A stretch of 13,008 bases of DNA. It comes from Ekhidna sp. Lineage in GTDB: Bacteria > Bacteroidota > Bacteroidia > Cytophagales > Cyclobacteriaceae. The translations under genes and the position numbers were made by a program. Location of the stretch: contig JABSPG010000058.1 in the NCBI GenBank assembly GCA_013214445.1, forward strand, positions 1 through 13,008, in the 5' to 3' direction. Below the pieces are notes generated by a model. The model worked only from the letters and a program-made list of their open reading frames with translations, did no database searches and was not told the DNA's origin. This document shows, piece by piece, positions 1 to 7,114 of this stretch (position 1 is its first letter; every line of letters begins with the position of its first letter).

Positions 1-921
1 AGCAACTCCTGCCAATAGATACAAAACAGCCATTCTGATCGCAACTCCATTTTCCACTTGTTCCAAGATGATAGAATGTTGTGAATCCGCCACATCACTC
101 GTGATTTCGACTCCTCTATTTATCGGGCCTGGATGCATGATGGTAATTTCCTTATCTAAGGAATCAAGTAGTGCTTTGTTCACTCCAAAGTATTGAGAAT
201 ATTCCCTTAGTGAAGGAAAGTACTTCATTTGTTGCCTTTCTAGCTGAATTCTGAGAATGTTTGCAACATCGCACCATTCAAGTGCCCGTTTTATAGATGT
301 TTCTACCTTAACTCCTAGCTCACCAATGTGCCTAGGAATTAATGTGGAAGGGCCACAAACCATAACTTCTGCACCCAATTTTTGCAACGCGAAGATGTTT
401 GAAAGTGCCACTCTAGAATGCAAGATATCTCCTACGATAACTACTTTTTTTCCTTCCACTGCTCCCAGTGTCTTCCTGATGGAAAAAGTGTCTAACAATG
501 CTTGAGTTGGGTGCTCATGCGTGCCGTCTCCTGCATTAATAATATTGGCATCAATACGCTCAGCCAAAAAGTGTGGAGCTCCTGGACTGGAATGCCGCAT
601 TACAACCATATCGACTTTCATTGCCAGAATATTATTCACCGTATCTAGCAGGGTTTCTCCCTTTTTAACAGAACTACCAGAAGCCGAGAAGTTGATCACG
701 TCTGCTGACAACCTTTTCTCAGCCAGCTCAAAGGAAAGCTTGGTACGTGTAGAGTTCTCAAAAAAAACATTTGCTACGGTCACATCTCTTAGGGAAGGAA
801 CCTTCTTGATTGGTCTGTTGATGATCTCCTTGAAATTATCAGCAGTACTAAATATGAGTTCAATATCCTCTCTGTCGAGATTCTTTATACCAAGTAAATG
901 TTTGGTTTTAAGCTGACTCAT
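1..921 (-). CDS. pyrB: Aspartate carbamoyltransferase catalytic chain (C-terminus cut by window edge)
   Basis: Catalyses the committed step of pyrimidine synthesis, carbamoyl phosphate plus aspartate to carbamoyl aspartate, in the cytoplasm. Translating the minus strand from the ATG at 921 gives 307 open codons to the window edge with no stop yet. The protein begins MSQLKTKHLLGIKNLDRED. It carries the carbamoyl-phosphate motif FFENSTRTKLSF (about residues 53-64), the lysine loop SASGSSVKKGET (79-90), the HRxxxPG-type segment MRHSSPGAPH (108-117) and HPTQALLD (137-144), all hallmarks of the family. Catalytic chains are usually about 305-310 residues, so only a few residues and the stop should be missing. 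The start codon overlaps the pyrR stop in an ATGA junction (918-921), which implies co-transcription and translational coupling. No regulatory-chain gene (pyrI) is visible. The identification is secure. Confidence 0.96.
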   Translation of the reverse strand, partial: MSQLKTKHLLGIKNLDREDIELIFSTADNFKEIINRPIKKVPSLRDVTVANVFFENSTRTKLSFELAEKRLSADVINFSASGSSVKKGETLLDTVNNILAMKVDMVVMRHSSPGAPHFLAERIDANIINAGDGTHEHPTQALLDTFSIRKTLGAVEGKKVVIVGDILHSRVALSNIFALQKLGAEVMVCGPSTLIPRHIGELGVKVETSIKRALEWCDVANILRIQLERQQMKYFPSLREYSQYFGVNKALLDSLDKEITIMHPGPINRGVEITSDVADSQHSIILEQVENGVAIRMAVLYLLAGVA

Positions 922-1460
922 TCTTCCTTTGTGATTAACCAAATACGATCCTGTTCTTGTTTCTCATCAAGCTCTACCAATACTTTCTGCGACTGTATCG
1001 TGTTTACCTTCCTGCCTACATAGTTTGCTTCCACAGGAATATGTCTGCTGTATAGACGATCTATCAATACCAACAATTCAACCTTATCGGGTCTCCCAAA
1101 TGCATTTAGTGCATCGAGAGCCGCCCTTACGGTTCTGCCTGTAAATAACACATCGTCTACAAGAATTACCTTCTTGTTCTCAATGAGAAATGGGATCTTC
1201 GTTTGACTAGGAGTTATGGGCGCCTCCCTCCTTCTGAAATCATCTCGATGAAAGGTTGTATCTAAGTACCCTAAGTGAACATCAATACCTGAAATTTTTT
1301 GCAGTTCATCCTTTACACGATCAGCAAGATATATGCCTCTTGGCTGCATTCCCACAATAACTGTGTCTGTAAAATCTTCATGAATTTCAATCAATTGCTG
1401 GCACAGTCGACTGATTGTGACTTTGAGTAGGGGACTATCAAAAAGCAGACGCTTTTGCAT
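918..1460 (-). CDS. pyrR: PyrR-type pyrimidine operon regulator / uracil phosphoribosyltransferase
   Basis: A 180-residue type I phosphoribosyltransferase. The PRPP-binding motif KVILVDDVLFTGRT lies at about residues 97-110. PyrR-like stretches are GMQPRGIYLADR (37-48) and LDTTFHRDDFRRRE (66-79), the latter being the family's RDD region. In Firmicutes, PyrR binds pyr mRNA leaders in response to UMP and has weak uracil phosphoribosyltransferase activity. Whether it binds RNA here is inference. I start it at the ATG at 1460 (MQKRLLFD), which gives the family's usual length of about 180; the longer frame would use a TTG at 1478. It is the upstream partner of pyrB through a 4-base overlap and lies 34 bases after the stop of the secreted-protein gene. 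Neither that gap nor the end of the preceding gene contains a recognisable PyrR anti-antiterminator or terminator. Confidence 0.93.
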   Translation of the reverse strand: MQKRLLFDSPLLKVTISRLCQQLIEIHEDFTDTVIVGMQPRGIYLADRVKDELQKISGIDVHLGYLDTTFHRDDFRRREAPITPSQTKIPFLIENKKVILVDDVLFTGRTVRAALDALNAFGRPDKVELLVLIDRLYSRHIPVEANYVGRKVNTIQSQKVLVELDEKQEQDRIWLITKEE

Positions 1461-1494
1461 TGGATTCTGTTCACGCAAAAATAGTCAGGAACAT

Positions 1495-3057
1495 CTAATT
1501 TGGCTCCAGTCCGCTATTGTATTGGATCTTGTTAATGTAAAATACTCTTCTATTATTCTTTTGTCCCACACCATTACCATTATATATATTCTGTTCTCCA
1601 TAAGCGAACAGGGTTTCGTCATACCATTTTTCCAATCCTTCTACATCAGGATTTTTTGACCGCACTTCATCATTCTGAAATGAAAGCTTGATTGGATTGA
1701 ATGTCCGACCTTCTACAATCTCGTTCCCTTTCACGACTTTTGATCTGATCTCGTTTTCTTCAAGGTACATGAGCACCACCTGCTCACCTGCAGCACTGAC
1801 CACCACATGCTCATCCAGAGAGAACGTTTGAATATCCTCAATCTTAAAGGTCTGGTCCCAGATAATATTACAATTAAAATCAAAACCGATCACAACTGCA
1901 TGGGTATACTTGTAACCTAAGAAGTATGGATTACTTCCCAATCCCGGTGGTCCTCCAAAGCCTCCGAGCGGGTTAAATCCGCTAGCCGCACTTGTGTGGT
2001 TGTATCTGGGATAATAAGCCTCCGCAATCATGATGTACTCACCGTCCTTCTCCAAAATATCATGGACTAGGAGTCGATAGCTAAACTTCTTAGTCTTTCC
2101 TTTTTCCTTCTTTCTCTCTATCCGCTGCATGATTCTTTCTTCTCTTTTAGGTTTTAGGTGACCAAAAAAATTGTTCAATTCTGCAAAAGGATAGTACTTA
2201 TTGAACTGCTGCTGACCATTAATAAACTTGCTCAAATAGAAACCTTGGCTGTAGTTAAGCGATTTTCTAGAATGTGTACCCGCTAAATACTGAAGCCCCC
2301 CTGCAAACGTCGTGCTGGCAGCATCTAAGAGACTCTTCCTTTCACCAGGGTCAACTAAATTATCCTGAATAACATCTCCGTTTGATGTGAAGGTCTTTAC
2401 TCTCACCGTATATTTTTTGTTGCGCATCTTCTCCTGCATAATGACAGTAAAGAGACTAGACTGTTCATCTACCACGATATCCAATATCTCATTTCGATTA
2501 TCATAAAAACCTGGTACTATTCGCGGAATCTTATCATTGATGTTGTAAGTAATGACTACAGGCCTGAAATTGGCGTAACCACCAATCAACAGGGTCTCAC
2601 CGACTGACTCAAAGTATGATATTGCGACGGGGAAGACAGTGGTGATTTCATACACAAGAAAATCAGAATTCTGGTTGTTGAACTGATACACAACTAACTG
2701 TTCGTTTCGATACTTGTCTTTATTAAACAATAAATAGTACTTACCATCAAAATATTCATACCCAATCAAAGGACCATTGGTAGGCACAACAAGTTCTTTT
2801 TTCCATACGATGCTAAGAGTTGTGTCTACCATGAAAATATTCCACTGATACCTGCCCCCTTTCGCAATAACATCCGTTTCTTCTGCCACTAATAATCCAT
2901 CTTCATTGCCCGGTACCACCGTGAACTGAGAAGTGACTTTGGTTTTTTGAAACTCAATTCTATTTGGTTGTAGAATAAGGGTGCTTGTATCTCTGTCCTT
3001 TTTCCTCTGCGAAAAGGTTAAGAATGGAATTAAAAGAAGAAGGGAAAATACTCTCAT
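1495..3057 (-). CDS. Secreted protein of unknown function (520 aa)
   Basis: I do not recognise this protein. From the ATG at 3057 it starts MRVFSLLLLIPFLTFSQRKK, a typical signal peptide with probable cleavage before Gln17, so it should be exported. The longer frame starts at a TTG at 3072 and puts five residues before the signal peptide, so I prefer the ATG. The mature part is rich in short beta-strand-like stretches with turns (for example NEDGLLVAEETDV, YEYFDGKYYLLFNKDK, EKDGEYIMIAEAYYPR), which would suit a beta-propeller or other all-beta fold; this is inference. A strongly basic segment (about residues 303-324, with KRKEKGK-like composition) and a Gly/Pro-rich loop (about 359-375, containing GGFGGPPGLG) interrupt it. 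No lipobox, transmembrane helix or T9SS C-terminal sorting signal is evident. It lies upstream of pyrR-pyrB on the same strand with a 34-base gap, so it may share their transcript. Confidence 0.8.
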   Translation of the reverse strand: MRVFSLLLLIPFLTFSQRKKDRDTSTLILQPNRIEFQKTKVTSQFTVVPGNEDGLLVAEETDVIAKGGRYQWNIFMVDTTLSIVWKKELVVPTNGPLIGYEYFDGKYYLLFNKDKYRNEQLVVYQFNNQNSDFLVYEITTVFPVAISYFESVGETLLIGGYANFRPVVITYNINDKIPRIVPGFYDNRNEILDIVVDEQSSLFTVIMQEKMRNKKYTVRVKTFTSNGDVIQDNLVDPGERKSLLDAASTTFAGGLQYLAGTHSRKSLNYSQGFYLSKFINGQQQFNKYYPFAELNNFFGHLKPKREERIMQRIERKKEKGKTKKFSYRLLVHDILEKDGEYIMIAEAYYPRYNHTSAASGFNPLGGFGGPPGLGSNPYFLGYKYTHAVVIGFDFNCNIIWDQTFKIEDIQTFSLDEHVVVSAAGEQVVLMYLEENEIRSKVVKGNEIVEGRTFNPIKLSFQNDEVRSKNPDVEGLEKWYDETLFAYGEQNIYNGNGVGQKNNRRVFYINKIQYNSGLEPN

Positions 3058-3278
3058 AGACCCAATTAACAATTTGTAGAAATAAGAACCCTATAGATTT
3101 TGAAAACAATACGATGACATCATCTAATTAGCCTAGTTATCGATTTCAACTTTTCAATATTTGTTTTTGTTCAGTAATCCAACTGCATCTATTTCTGTGA
3201 TGAGCGACCAAATAGTTAAACAAAATATATCGTCATTTCATTAGTTAGTTGTTGAAAGCAAAATTCTTTGGGTAAGAA
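3058..3278. other. Divergent intergenic spacer, 221 bases
   Basis: AT-rich spacer between the secreted-protein gene (minus) and the glycosyltransferase gene (plus). It should carry promoters for both directions, but I found no pair matching the Bacteroidota TTTG / TAnnTTTG form with proper spacing on either strand. A short dyad, GATGA-CA-TCATC, lies at 3113-3124, about 55 bases upstream of the minus-strand start. It could be an operator half-site pair, but this length is easily due to chance. I see no coding frame or RNA gene. Confidence 0.5.
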
Positions 3279-4259
3279 ATGAAAATACTGATAATAACGC
3301 ACAATACCATCACCGATCTTCTTTTGATTACTCCAATCGTTCGAGTTCTCAAAACAGACCTAAATGCCGATGTATATGTCTCTAATGAAGATCCTAACGG
3401 AATACTGAAAGAAAATCCATACCTGGCGAGAATAGACAATGAATACAATTCTGAGGAACTACAAAAAGTACCCTTTGACTATGTAATTGACTTCCAAAAT
3501 TCTTCGTATTCAAAACAAGTTAGAAGAAAACTGAAAGGCTCACTACTGACAAAAGATGAATCGTTAAGAGAAAGAATACTCAAAAAAATCAGGAACAATA
3601 CAAGTCCAAAAAAGCATATCATTGATCAATACTTTGATATTATTAAACCACTTGGAGTCAAACCTGATCAATTAGGTATCGATTTCTTTATCCCGTCAAA
3701 AGACTTAATTGAAAGAAATTGGCTACCAGAAAGTCACCAAAATGGGTACGTAGCAGTGGCAATAAATGCACCCTACGAGACTCGAAAACTTCCGATCACA
3801 CGTCTTATCGAATTGTGCGATAGAATAAATAAGCCGATAGTTTTAGTCGGAGAAAAAGAGGATACACCTATTGGGGAAGAGGTGGAACGTTTTTTTCAAA
3901 GAGGTTCCAAAGAAGAAGAAAGAAGAATTGAGAATCTCAATAAAAATGCGACCATTTTTAATTCTTGCGGGAAATTCAACTTAAACCAATCTGCGTCGCT
4001 ATTGAAAGAAGCTAGCTGGGTTTTTACTTATGATAGTGCTTACATGCATCTAGCCTCTTCATTCAATAAAAAAATATTTTCGATTTGGGGGAATACTTCT
4101 GCAAATGAGGGTTTTTACCCCTATAACACAAAATTCACCATTTTCGAAAACAATAAGTTGGACTGCAGACCTTGTTCAACGGAAGGATTTAACAGCTGTC
4201 CGAAAGGTCATTTCAAGTGCATGCAAGAAGTTACTTTTGATTTTTATTTACCAGACTAA
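3279..4259 (+). CDS. Glycosyltransferase family 9 (heptosyltransferase-like)
   Basis: A 326-residue GT-B glycosyltransferase of the ADP-heptose:LPS heptosyltransferase type, which acts at the cytoplasmic face of the inner membrane in building surface glycan. The N-terminus MKILIITHNTITDLLLITPI has the family's first strand and loop. Asp13 aligns with the catalytic Asp of WaaC, but the usual Gly before it is Thr. The C-terminal nucleotide-sugar domain shows SWVFTYDSAYMHLAS (246-260) and IFSIWGNTS (266-274), matching the family's D-[ST]-xxMHLA and WG-x-T signatures. A cysteine cluster (Cys296, 299, 307, 314) follows, as is common in family members. The start is fixed by an in-frame TAA two codons upstream of the ATG. 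It shares one base with the next gene in a TAATG junction. The sugar donor and acceptor cannot be read from the sequence. Confidence 0.9.
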   Translation: MKILIITHNTITDLLLITPIVRVLKTDLNADVYVSNEDPNGILKENPYLARIDNEYNSEELQKVPFDYVIDFQNSSYSKQVRRKLKGSLLTKDESLRERILKKIRNNTSPKKHIIDQYFDIIKPLGVKPDQLGIDFFIPSKDLIERNWLPESHQNGYVAVAINAPYETRKLPITRLIELCDRINKPIVLVGEKEDTPIGEEVERFFQRGSKEEERRIENLNKNATIFNSCGKFNLNQSASLLKEASWVFTYDSAYMHLASSFNKKIFSIWGNTSANEGFYPYNTKFTIFENNKLDCRPCSTEGFNSCPKGHFKCMQEVTFDFYLPD

Positions 4260-4744
4260 TGAAGACGCTCTTTTTAGTAAGGCATGCCAAATCTTCCTGG
4301 ACATTTGATATAGATGATCATGATAGGCCTCTTGGAAAACGAGGAAGAAAGGATGTTTTCAAAATGGGAAACTACCTTCTTGATAGGCAAGTAGTTCCAG
4401 AGCTTTGTATCACTAGCACAGCAAGCAGAGCTTTGTACACTGCTCTGCATTTATGCGACACCTTGAAGATCGATGAAAATTGCATTGAACTGGAAGAAAA
4501 GCTATATCATGCAGATCCAGCTAATATCCTTAATGTTATTAGGCAAAGCAAAAGTTGCGAAAGGCTGGCAGTTTTTGGACATAATCCAGGATTTACTTCC
4601 GCGGCAAATGCTTTATGTAATCATCATTTCGACAATATCCCCACCTGCGGTGTAGTGGGGATAAAGTTTGATATTAATGATTGGTCAGAAGTATCTTTTG
4701 GAAAGGGTAATCTAGCGTTTGCGTATTTCCCCAAAACGATCTAA
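4259..4744 (+). CDS. sixA: SixA-type histidine phosphatase
   Basis: A 161-residue member of the histidine phosphatase (phosphoglycerate-mutase-like) superfamily, small SixA branch. The phospho-accepting His9 lies in LVRHAKSSW (6-14), followed by DHDRPLGKRG (20-29), typical of SixA. TSTASRALYTA (52-62) supplies a phosphate-binding Arg, and the second catalytic His108 is in FGHNPGF (106-112). In E. coli SixA removes phosphate from histidine phosphotransfer proteins; the substrate here is unknown and no kinase or phosphotransfer domain is encoded nearby. Translation is probably coupled to the upstream glycosyltransferase (TAATG). At its 3' end the stop (4742-4744) overlaps the stop of hslU on the other strand. 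The family call is firm; the physiological role is not. Confidence 0.88.
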   Translation: MKTLFLVRHAKSSWTFDIDDHDRPLGKRGRKDVFKMGNYLLDRQVVPELCITSTASRALYTALHLCDTLKIDENCIELEEKLYHADPANILNVIRQSKSCERLAVFGHNPGFTSAANALCNHHFDNIPTCGVVGIKFDINDWSEVSFGKGNLAFAYFPKTI

Positions 4745-6123
4745 AGAATATATCTGCTCAAGTCCTTGTCTTGTACTAAGCCATTTAGTTTCTCCTGCAC
4801 TAGAGCTTTGTCAATTACAATTTGCGCATTAGGACCGATGGTATCAGGAATGTCAAATAGAATTTCATTCAACAACTTACTCATTACGGTGTGTAAACGT
4901 CTCGCTCCAATATTTTCCACTTCTTCATTTATGTGGAATGCCATTTCGGCTATTTCCTCAAGTGCCTCCTCCTGAAATGAAAGATGAACGTCTTCTGAAG
5001 CTACAAGCGCTGTATATTGCTTTGTCAAAGCATTTTTAGGTTCAGTGAGAATCCTCAAGAAATCAGCTTTTGTCAGGTTTTCCAGTTCTACACGAATTGG
5101 GAAGCGTCCTTGCAGTTCGGGGATCAGGTCGGAAGGCTTACTAAAATGAAAAGCTCCTGCCGCCACGAATAGAATGTGATCCGTATTTATGATTCCATAT
5201 TTGGTGTTGACAGCACTACCTTCCACAATTGGAAGTAAATCGCGCTGTACGCCTTCCCGACTTACATCTGGGCCTTTACTAGAATCTCCTTTCGCAATTT
5301 TGTCAACTTCGTCAATGAAAATGATTCCTGTGTTTTCTACCTTGAAGATCGCTTCCTCTTTCACCTCGTCCATATCGATCATCTTTGCAGCTTCCTCCTC
5401 CAACAGAATTTTGCGTGCCTCAGAAATGGTCACTTTTCGTTTCTTTTTCTTTTTGGGCATCATATTCCCAATCATCTCCTGAATATTGATCATGGAAGCT
5501 TCATCCATGCCCCCTCCAATCATTCCGACATTTCCGGATGGTGCTGCTGTCACATCTATCTCAATTTTCCTATCGTCTAGCTCTCCATTTCTGATTTTCT
5601 CTCTAAATCTTTCCCTGGTCTGCTCATTTAGTTCCACCTCGTTCTCCGGCTCATCACTTCCTACTTTGGTACCAAAGGTGTTTTTATTGCCCTTCAAGGG
5701 AGGAATCAATGCATCCAGGATAATTCCTTCAACTACCTCAGCAGCTCTTTCCTTTACCTCCTCTTTCTTGGCAATCTTCACCATATTGACTGCTTGCTCC
5801 ACCAAGTCTCTTACCATACTTTCCACGTCTCTTCCTACATAACCCACTTCGGTAAACTTTGAAGCTTCCACTTTGGTAAATGGCGCATCTGCGATCTTAG
5901 CTAGCCTTCTTGCTATTTCTGTTTTCCCTACCCCAGTAGATCCTATCAACAAAATGTTATTTGGTACTATCTCCCCTTGAATCTCCTCTTTAACATTCAT
6001 CCTTCTCCACCTATTTCGCAGAGCTATTGCCACATTTCTTTTGGCATCTTTCTGTCCAATTATGTATTTATCCAACTCTGCTACAATCTGCTTGGGAGTC
6101 AAATCACTATTTATTTCACTCAT
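4741..6123 (-). CDS. hslU: ATP-dependent protease ATPase subunit HslU
   Basis: AAA+ unfoldase that feeds proteins to the HslV peptidase ring in the cytoplasm. The 460 residues contain Walker A GSTGVGKT (61-68), the pore loop GYVGRDVES (94-102), an acidic and then lysine-rich I-domain (about 110-240, with a KKKKKRK run near 224-230), Walker B GIIFIDEVDKIA (266-277), SSKGPDVSREGVQRDLLP (281-298), an arginine-finger-type GRFPIR (339-344) and sensor-2 GARRLHT (406-412). It ends in LSRYIL, the conserved tail that docks into HslV. The length is normal for the family. The ATG at 6123 overlaps the porQ stop by four bases (ATGA). hslV is not in this window, although in many bacteria it sits directly beside hslU. 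Its stop overlaps the sixA stop on the opposite strand. Confidence 0.97.
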   Translation of the reverse strand: MSEINSDLTPKQIVAELDKYIIGQKDAKRNVAIALRNRWRRMNVKEEIQGEIVPNNILLIGSTGVGKTEIARRLAKIADAPFTKVEASKFTEVGYVGRDVESMVRDLVEQAVNMVKIAKKEEVKERAAEVVEGIILDALIPPLKGNKNTFGTKVGSDEPENEVELNEQTRERFREKIRNGELDDRKIEIDVTAAPSGNVGMIGGGMDEASMINIQEMIGNMMPKKKKKRKVTISEARKILLEEEAAKMIDMDEVKEEAIFKVENTGIIFIDEVDKIAKGDSSKGPDVSREGVQRDLLPIVEGSAVNTKYGIINTDHILFVAAGAFHFSKPSDLIPELQGRFPIRVELENLTKADFLRILTEPKNALTKQYTALVASEDVHLSFQEEALEEIAEMAFHINEEVENIGARRLHTVMSKLLNEILFDIPDTIGPNAQIVIDKALVQEKLNGLVQDKDLSRYIL

Positions 6124-7112
6124 AAAATCTTTTTAAAATCATCTAAATCTGTTCGCAAACTGATGAAACTAGTTCCACCCGCTGCATGAAAGGTGGCTCG
6201 CGAAAACCTGAATTCTACACGTTTAACCTTCAGCATTAAACCGTAGAAAAACCCAGCCCCTGAACCAATATCAGTTAATCTTAACTCCTGTTTCCGCTTA
6301 TGGTTATAACCAATCAACAATTGAAAATTTTCATTTAATAGTATTTCTCCACCAACGTTAATCCTTTGGATAACTTGATCGACTGCTGCGTTAGATCTTC
6401 CCTGTTGGTCGTCATCACTGATCTCATTTTCTCTCACCAGACTATTGGTTGTGACAGTGAACCTTATGGGCATGTACGTGGGCTTAAATGTGGTTCCAAG
6501 CACAACATCAAACGGCAATGACGGTGAATTCAAATCTGTGAAAGAAGAGAGTCTAACACCCATATTTTCCAGGACCATTCCTACACTCCAATTTTTATTT
6601 ACTTTAAATATCCCACCTATATCCATCAAGAGTGCTGTAGACTGGAAAACGTCTATAGAGGAGTGAGCGACCTTCAAGTTAGCACCTAAAACAAAAGGGC
6701 CTAATCTATGCGATTTACCAATAGAGAAAGTGTAATCTTGAGCTTGGAAGACACCTAGGCTATTGCCTGCTTCATCCGCCATTTCAAAATCTCCATACCC
6801 TATGTAATTCAAGCCAGCCGCAAATGTCCCAGCATTGCCTACATTAAAACTGTAAGCTCCATTAAACACAAAAGTTCCTGCAAAATATGGATTGAAATTC
6901 ACAAATAGATTTTTGCCTGAAACTGAATCTAGAGTGGCTGGATTTTCAAAAAATTGGGAAATATCGCCATCAGCTAACGAAACAGAGGTGCCTCCTAGGG
7001 CAGCTGTTCTGGCATTCGTTGTGACATTTAGTGCTTGATAACCAAACTGGCCTCCTATCTGACCCCAACTAAGTATTGGTATCAAACAAAATATACATCC
7101 TAAAATTCTCAA
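6120..7112 (-). CDS. porQ: Type IX secretion system protein PorQ
   Basis: A 330-residue predicted outer-membrane beta-barrel of the PorV/PorQ (FadL-like) group, a T9SS component in Bacteroidota. In Porphyromonas, PorQ works with PorU, PorV and PorZ in processing and attaching secreted cargo at the cell surface. The N-terminus is a signal peptide (MRILGCIFCLIPILSWGQ), probably cut before Gln18. Then come TTNARTAALGGTSVSLADGD and FFENPATLD, the family's N-terminal region, a series of amphipathic strands, and the C-terminal signature FHAAGGTSFISLRTDL, which recalls PorQ rather than PorV. The start is a TTG at 7112: the frame upstream into lon has no ATG, and no Met occurs before the barrel, so TTG is the only start that keeps the signal peptide. 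It lies two bases after the lon stop and overlaps hslU by four bases. Confidence 0.88.
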   Translation of the reverse strand: MRILGCIFCLIPILSWGQIGGQFGYQALNVTTNARTAALGGTSVSLADGDISQFFENPATLDSVSGKNLFVNFNPYFAGTFVFNGAYSFNVGNAGTFAAGLNYIGYGDFEMADEAGNSLGVFQAQDYTFSIGKSHRLGPFVLGANLKVAHSSIDVFQSTALLMDIGGIFKVNKNWSVGMVLENMGVRLSSFTDLNSPSLPFDVVLGTTFKPTYMPIRFTVTTNSLVRENEISDDDQQGRSNAAVDQVIQRINVGGEILLNENFQLLIGYNHKRKQELRLTDIGSGAGFFYGLMLKVKRVEFRFSRATFHAAGGTSFISLRTDLDDFKKIL

Positions 7113-7114
7113 GT

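Noticed and set aside
257..916. Two plus-strand open frames of 82 and 131 codons
   Set aside because: They lie opposite pyrB, whose minus-strand translation shows all family motifs; the plus-strand products have no recognisable features.
1461..1478. Upstream TTG start for pyrR adding six residues
   Set aside because: The internal ATG gives the usual family length and begins with the conserved N-terminal region.
3211..3235. Minus-strand TATATTTTG as a promoter -7 element
   Set aside because: It is off consensus in register, and the nearest upstream TTTG is about 29 bases away, beyond accepted spacing.
5189..5842. Long plus-strand frames with Ser/Ile/Phe-rich products
   Set aside because: They are antisense to the conserved AAA+ core and I-domain of hslU, and their composition is what the complement of acidic and lysine-rich coding sequence gives.
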